Notes under the pieces: generated by a model | Told to the model about the DNA's origin: nothing | Database searches by the model: none | Seen by the model: the letters and a program-made list of their open reading frames with translations, nothing else | Shown here: piece by piece, positions 60,190-64,000 of the stretch | How the letters are laid out: every line of letters starts with the position of its first letter | How positions within the stretch are numbered: the first letter of the stretch is position 1 | Program-made: the position numbers and the translations under genes | NCBI RefSeq assembly: GCF_014638745.1 | Contig: NZ_BMFO01000001.1 | Coordinates: 124,001 to 188,000 of the forward strand | Direction: 5' to 3' | Source of the DNA: Arenimonas maotaiensis | Lineage (GTDB): Bacteria; Pseudomonadota; Gammaproteobacteria; Xanthomonadales; Xanthomonadaceae | DNA: 64,000 nt

Positions 60190-60843
60190 ATGACCGACAT
60201 CCTGTTGATCGAAGACGACGACATCAGCCGCGCCTACCTCGGCGAGGCCATCGGCCGGTTGCTGGTGCAATGGCGCGCCTGCGCCAGCTTCCGCGAGGCC
60301 CGCGACGCGTTCCGGCAAGGCCGGTTCGACCTGATCGTATCCGACTGCAACCTGCCGGACGGCGACCTGTTCGGCGCCATCGGTGAATTTCCGCCCGGCG
60401 TGCCGGTGCTGGCGCTCAGCGCCGAGCTCGATGCCGCGACCCGAACGCGCCTGCTGGCGGCCGGCGCGGCCGAGGCCATGGCCAAACCGATGCCGGTCGG
60501 CGACTTGCATGCCGCGGTGCTGCGCCTGTGCGGTCTGGACAGCGCACCTCTGTGGAATCCCGACAAGGCCCTGCGCGCGCTGGCGCAGAACCCGCAGGCG
60601 GTGGCCAGCCTGAAGGCTCTGTTCCAGGCCGAAGTGCCGGCGATGTCGGCCGCGGTGCGCGCGGCGCTGGACGCCGGTGACCTGAAGACCTTGGGCGACG
60701 TGCTGCACAAGCTCAAGGCCAGTTGCGGCTTTCTCGGCGCTGAACGCCTGTTGGCCGAATGCCGCGCGCTGGAAGCCGCGCCCGGCCCGGAGGCGCTGGC
60801 ACGTTTCGAATGCGTCTGCGCCGAAACCTTGGCCGCTATTTGA
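60190..60843 (+). CDS. response-regulator receiver fused to an HPt domain
   Basis: 217 residues. Residues 1-115 form a receiver with E8/D9/D10, phosphoacceptor D52 (IVSDCNLPDG), S77 and K99. Residues 125-217 are a histidine-phosphotransfer helix bundle with H173 in LHKLKASCGFLGA. There is no DNA-binding or enzymatic output, so it should pass phosphate onward to another receiver. No cognate kinase is in the window. It is divergent from rlmD (75 bases) and its stop overlaps that of recO by 8 bases. The open frame runs further upstream, but the receiver starts at this ATG. Confidence 0.87.
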   Translation: MTDILLIEDDDISRAYLGEAIGRLLVQWRACASFREARDAFRQGRFDLIVSDCNLPDGDLFGAIGEFPPGVPVLALSAELDAATRTRLLAAGAAEAMAKPMPVGDLHAAVLRLCGLDSAPLWNPDKALRALAQNPQAVASLKALFQAEVPAMSAAVRAALDAGDLKTLGDVLHKLKASCGFLGAERLLAECRALEAAPGPEALARFECVCAETLAAI

Positions 60844-61549
60844 GCAGCGATCGGCTCAACTCGCCGATCATCTGCCAGCTGCGCGGCAGCGATTTGCCCA
60901 GATGCGAGGCGATGGCGGCATGCAACACGCCGCGCAACACCGCCAACGCCGGACGCGACGGCATGCGGTCGGCATTGAACGCCAGCCACTCGGCACCGAC
61001 CAGCGCGCCGGCGTCTTCCGCGCCGCAGGGCATCAGGCCCAGCTCCGGGTGCACGCGGTAATGCCGCTCCGGTCCGATTTCCTCGCCGCTGGCGGTGAAC
61101 GACCAGGGCGTGACGAAGCCCAGATGGCCGACCAGGTCGCGCTCGAAACGGCGTACCAACCAGGCGAGGTCGCCGTTGCCGGCCAGCTCGGCGCGCGCCT
61201 GCAGCAGGCGCTGGTACAGCTCGTTGTCGGCGTCATGGCGCGGGCACAGCTTCAGCACCAGCTCGTTGAGGTACAGCCCGGCCATCAGCCGTTCGCCGGC
61301 GAACGCCAGCGGCGGCGGCAGGGCTTCGGATTGGGTCAATGTGCCGAGCTCGCCCTTCAGCAGGAAGCTGGCCTTGATATGCTGCAGCGGCTGCAGCTGG
61401 GCGCGCAGGATGTGGTTCTTGGCGCCGGTCACGCCCTTGGCCACCAAGGCCACGATGCCGTGGTCGCGGGTCAGCAGTTCGAGCTGCAGGCTGGTCTCGC
61501 GGTAGGCGCGCTTGTGCAGCACCAATGCCGGCTGCCACTCGACGCGCAT
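60836..61549 (-). CDS. recO: DNA repair protein RecO
   Basis: Recombination mediator of the RecFOR pathway. 237 residues with an N-terminal OB fold (PALVLHKRAYRETSLQLELLTRDHGIVALVAKG) and an all-helical C-terminal domain; the zinc-binding Cys set of some RecO proteins is largely absent. It begins at the last base of the era stop codon, as in the conserved rnc-era-recO cluster. Confidence 0.94.
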   Translation of the reverse strand: MRVEWQPALVLHKRAYRETSLQLELLTRDHGIVALVAKGVTGAKNHILRAQLQPLQHIKASFLLKGELGTLTQSEALPPPLAFAGERLMAGLYLNELVLKLCPRHDADNELYQRLLQARAELAGNGDLAWLVRRFERDLVGHLGFVTPWSFTASGEEIGPERHYRVHPELGLMPCGAEDAGALVGAEWLAFNADRMPSRPALAVLRGVLHAAIASHLGKSLPRSWQMIGELSRSLLK

Positions 61550-62457
61550 CAGTCGTTGTAGCCGAAGCGACGCAGCGCGGCTTCGTCATCGGACCAGCCG
61601 TCGCGCACGCGGCACCAGGTCTCCAGGAACACCTTGGCGCCGAACAGCTTCTCCATGCCGATGCGGGCCGCGGCGCTGATCGCCTTCAGCTGCTGGCCGC
61701 CTTTGCCGATGACGATGGCCTTCTGGCCTTCGCGCTCCAGCCAGATCACCGCGCCGATGCGCAGCAATGCGCCATCGACCTCGAACTTCTCGATCTCGAC
61801 CGTGGCCGAATACGGCAGCTCGTCGCCCAGGCGCTGCATCAGCTGCTCGCGCACCAGCTCGCCGGCCAGGAAGCGCTGGCTCTTGTCGGTGATCTCGTCC
61901 TCGTCGTACAGCGGTTCGGACTCCGGCATGTGCGCCAACAGCGCCTTGACCAGATGGGCGGTGCCCTTGCCTTTCAGCGCCGAGATCAGGTGCACCGAGT
62001 CGAAGGCGCGGCCGTCGGTGACCTCCTTGATGAACGGCAACAGCGCGTCCTTGTCCTTGAGCTTGTCGATCTTGTTGATCGCCAGCAGCACCGGCACGTC
62101 GGAGTCCTTCAGCGCCTGGTAGGCCAGCGTGTCGTCGCTGTGCCAACGGCCGGCCTCGACCACCAGCACCGAGGCGTGCACGTCGCTGACCGCGCCGCGC
62201 GCGGCCCGGTTCATGTGCCGGTTCATCGCCCGGCTCTGTTTGGCGTGGATGCCGGGGGTATCGACCAGCACCAGCTGGCCTTCCGGGAAGCTGGCGATGC
62301 CGAGCATGCGGTGGCGGGTGGTCTGCGGCCGCGAGGACACGATGCTGATCTTGCTGCCGACCAGAGCGTTGACCAAGGTCGACTTGCCCACGTTCGGGCG
62401 GCCGATCACGGCCACGAAACCGGCGCGGTAAGGATGGGATGACGCGTTGTCGTTCAT
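61549..62457 (-). CDS. era: GTPase Era
   Basis: Essential GTPase for 16S rRNA maturation and 30S assembly. 302 residues: G1 [10 protein letters not shown]3 DTPG, G4 NKID, and a C-terminal KH domain ([12 protein letters not shown]) that binds the 3' end of 16S rRNA. Start overlaps the rnc stop (ATGA). The open frame extends upstream in a shadow of rnc. Confidence 0.96.
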   Translation of the reverse strand: MNDNASSHPYRAGFVAVIGRPNVGKSTLVNALVGSKISIVSSRPQTTRHRMLGIASFPEGQLVLVDTPGIHAKQSRAMNRHMNRAARGAVSDVHASVLVVEAGRWHSDDTLAYQALKDSDVPVLLAINKIDKLKDKDALLPFIKEVTDGRAFDSVHLISALKGKGTAHLVKALLAHMPESEPLYDEDEITDKSQRFLAGELVREQLMQRLGDELPYSATVEIEKFEVDGALLRIGAVIWLEREGQKAIVIGKGGQQLKAISAAARIGMEKLFGAKVFLETWCRVRDGWSDDEAALRRFGYND

Positions 62458-63101
62458 TTGGCTTTTCCTAGCAGGATCAGCGCCTGCTGCGCGGCCTCGG
62501 CTTCGGCGGCCTTCACCGACGAACCGCGGCCCTGGGTGCGGATGGCGAGCTGCTCGATCAGGCACTCGGCCTCGAACACCCGTTCGTGTTCGCTGCCGGT
62601 GGCCTGCACCAGGCGGTACGCGGGCAAGGGATGCTGTTTGGACTGCAGCCATTCCTGCAGACGGGTCTTGGGGTCCTTGCCGGCCGAACGCGCCGGCACC
62701 AACTGCAGGCGCGGCCCGAACCATTCGGCCACCAGCCGGCGGGCGGCGTCGATGCCGGCATCGAGATAGACTGCGGCGATCACCGCCTCGACCGCGTCGG
62801 CCAGGATCGAATCGCGGCGGTGGCCGCCGGTCTTCATCTCGCCCGGCCCAAGCTGCAGGCGGGCGCCCAGGTCGCGCTCGCGGGCGATGTCGGCCAACAC
62901 CGGCTCGCGCACCAGCAGGGAACGCGCCTGGGTCAGGTCGCCTTCGCTGGCGGTCGGGAATTTGGCGTACAGCGCCTCGGACACCAGCAGGCCGAGCACG
63001 GCGTCGCCAAGGAACTCGAGGCGTTCGTTATGCGGTTTTCCGGCGCTGCGGTGGCGCAGCGCCTGTTCCAGCAAGGCGGGATTGTTGAACCGGTCCAGCA
63101 A
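62454..63101 (-). CDS. rnc: ribonuclease III, probable TTG start
   Basis: Double-stranded-RNA endonuclease for rRNA processing. 215 residues: catalytic E26, E29 and D33 ([12 protein letters not shown]), D102 and E105 (ILADAVEA), and a C-terminal dsRNA-binding domain. No ATG or GTG exists in frame before residue 1; TTG, 4 bases after the DUF4845 stop, gives a protein about 8 residues shorter at the N-terminus than typical, as the first helix begins at [14 protein letters not shown]. The dsRBD ends at LILLGKAK. Confidence 0.93.
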   Translation of the reverse strand: MLDRFNNPALLEQALRHRSAGKPHNERLEFLGDAVLGLLVSEALYAKFPTASEGDLTQARSLLVREPVLADIARERDLGARLQLGPGEMKTGGHRRDSILADAVEAVIAAVYLDAGIDAARRLVAEWFGPRLQLVPARSAGKDPKTRLQEWLQSKQHPLPAYRLVQATGSEHERVFEAECLIEQLAIRTQGRGSSVKAAEAEAAQQALILLGKAK

Positions 63102-63105
63102 CCGC

Positions 63106-63489
63106 TTACTCGACGCCCGGCTGTCCGGAAACCGGGAAGCTGCGCTCGAACTTGGCCACGAAGTCGAGGTTGTACATCAGCGGCTTGCGCACTTCGTAGT
63201 TCAGCTCCAGGGTCTTGCCGGCCGGGCCGTTGACCAGTTTGACGTTCTTGTCGAGGTTGATGTTGTCGACGTAGCTGATCTGGAAGCGGCGGTACAGGCT
63301 GTCCTTGATCTGCGGCAGGCCTTGGTTCTGGGCGCCGGCGGCCTGGGTCACGGCCTTGATGTCGTTGACCGCGCTGTAATACTCCGAGTACACCGGGAAC
63401 AGGCGCATGGCCAGGAAGCCGAAGAAAGCGGCCAGCGCCAGGATGAGGATGAAACTGATCAGCGTCATGCCCTGTTGGGTGCGTTGCAT
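63106..63489 (-). CDS. DUF4845 membrane protein
   Basis: 127-residue single-pass protein: MQRTQQGMTLISFILILALAAF, i.e. a short cytoplasmic tail and one helix with the GMTLI start typical of the family, then an extracytoplasmic domain (YSEYYSAVNDIKAVTQ, ISYVDNINLD, LELNYEVRKPLMYNLDFV). Conserved between lepB and rnc in many beta- and gammaproteobacteria. Function unknown; the position suggests a role in protein export or rRNA maturation only by association. Confidence 0.9.
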   Translation of the reverse strand: MQRTQQGMTLISFILILALAAFFGFLAMRLFPVYSEYYSAVNDIKAVTQAAGAQNQGLPQIKDSLYRRFQISYVDNINLDKNVKLVNGPAGKTLELNYEVRKPLMYNLDFVAKFERSFPVSGQPGVE

Positions 63490-63504
63490 GGTATGGCTCT
63501 CCCG

Positions 63505-64000
63505 TTAGTCGATTTTGGTGCCGATGCGCGAAGGCTGGAAGCTGTCGGTGCAGAACCAACCCGAACAGTTGAGCCATATTACCATCGCCCGGCCGACGAT
63601 GTTCCGCTCCGGCACGAAGCCCCATTCGCGGCTGTCGGCGCTGCGGTCGCGGTTGTCGCCCATCACGAAGTAATGGCCGGCCGGCACCGTCCAGCTGCCG
63701 TTGTGGCGGTAACCCAGCGGCACGCCGTCCATCTCCAGCATGGCGTGGCGGCGGCCCTCCAGGGTTTCGGTGTAGATGCGCGAACCGGTCATCTCGCTGG
63801 ACACGCCTTCGCCGATGAACACGCCGTCTTCGGCATAAGTGAACGGCACGCCGTTGACCGCGACCCGGTTCTCCTCGACGCTCACGGTGTCGCCCGGCAG
63901 GCCGATGACGCGCTTGATGTAATCGGTGCCGGCGGCCGGATCGCCCTCGCCCATGCCCGGATAGCGGAACACCATGACGTCGCCGCGCGCCGGCTGGCCG
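63505..64000 (-). CDS. lepB: signal peptidase I, 5' end outside window
   Basis: C-terminal part of the inner-membrane leader peptidase. The catalytic Lys is visible in DYIKRVIGLPGD and the conserved GDNRDRSADSREWGFV follows; the catalytic Ser and membrane anchors lie beyond the window edge. The visible frame is open to base 64000. It begins the lepB-DUF4845-rnc-era-recO cluster, with 15 bases to DUF4845. Confidence 0.93.
   Translation of the reverse strand, partial: GQPARGDVMVFRYPGMGEGDPAAGTDYIKRVIGLPGDTVSVEENRVAVNGVPFTYAEDGVFIGEGVSSEMTGSRIYTETLEGRRHAMLEMDGVPLGYRHNGSWTVPAGHYFVMGDNRDRSADSREWGFVPERNIVGRAMVIWLNCSGWFCTDSFQPSRIGTKID

Overview
The window is G+C-rich bacterial chromosome packed with housekeeping genes. 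It looks like a member of the order Lysobacterales (Xanthomonadales, Gammaproteobacteria). The suggestive signs are: GyrA with glutamine at position 83, as I recall for Stenotrophomonas; a short NAD kinase of about 258 residues; a giant 180-kDa-class NAD-glutamate dehydrogenase; a kynurenine monooxygenase; and the smc-zipA-ligA-epmA and lepB-DUF4845-rnc-era-recO blocks. This placement is inference from gene content; no rRNA or tRNA gene is present. I see no insertion sequence, prophage, CRISPR array, integron or recognisable defence system. No gene-free gap exceeds about 200 bases.

Layout. 1-2711 (+): 3' part of kmo, then sbcB. 8203-2762 (-): a complete ydcSTUV-patD operon (polyamine/GABA-type ABC importer plus aminobutyraldehyde dehydrogenase), with a strong hairpin between the binding protein and the ATPase. 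16220-8360 (-): acyl-CoA dehydrogenase, NAD-glutamate dehydrogenase, NAD kinase and a cytosolic-type 5'-nucleotidase. 16346-22157 (+): a SahR-like ArsR/methyltransferase fusion, full-length metH and tyrA, joined by 1-nt and 4-nt stop/start overlaps behind a 34-bp palindrome. 25754-22164 (-): glutathione peroxidase, FKBP lipoprotein, ugd, slyX and a DUF2058 gene. 25891-29612 (+): a six-gene cassette made of a small secreted protein, a YtrA-type GntR repressor, an ABC ATPase, a permease and two paralogous lipoproteins. It has its own promoter, inverted repeat and terminator.

29695-43128: fumC (-), then purB-roxA-GNAT (+), sucA-sucB-lpd (+) ending in a terminator, a YhdH/AcuI reductase, a PilH-like receiver (+), cbpA (-), a peroxiredoxin and a glycine-zipper envelope protein (+). 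46964-43202 (-): mtnA and gyrA. 47015-47623 (+): one gene I cannot identify. 54901-47610 (-): smc-zipA-ligA-epmA. 55903-55093 (-): cold-shock protein, YciI and BolA. 60114-55979 (-): rlmD, a CYTH protein, nagZ, hpt and a methylthioinosine/methylthioadenosine phosphorylase. 60190-60843 (+): an orphan receiver-HPt protein. 64000-60836 (-): lepB (5' end outside the window), DUF4845, rnc, era and recO.

Several neighbourhoods make metabolic sense. SahR-like regulator plus MetH, and MtnA plus the phosphorylase plus Hpt, cover recycling of the products of S-adenosylmethionine use. Kmo, NAD kinase, NAD-GDH and the nucleotidase touch NAD(P) synthesis and use. Putrescine/GABA uptake with PatD feeds carbon towards succinate and the sucAB-lpd/fumC part of the TCA cycle. 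The least explained items are the ytrA cassette with its secreted small protein, the 18-residue Cys/His insert in MetH, the coupling of tyrA to metH, the 202-residue unknown, and the orphan receiver-HPt protein.
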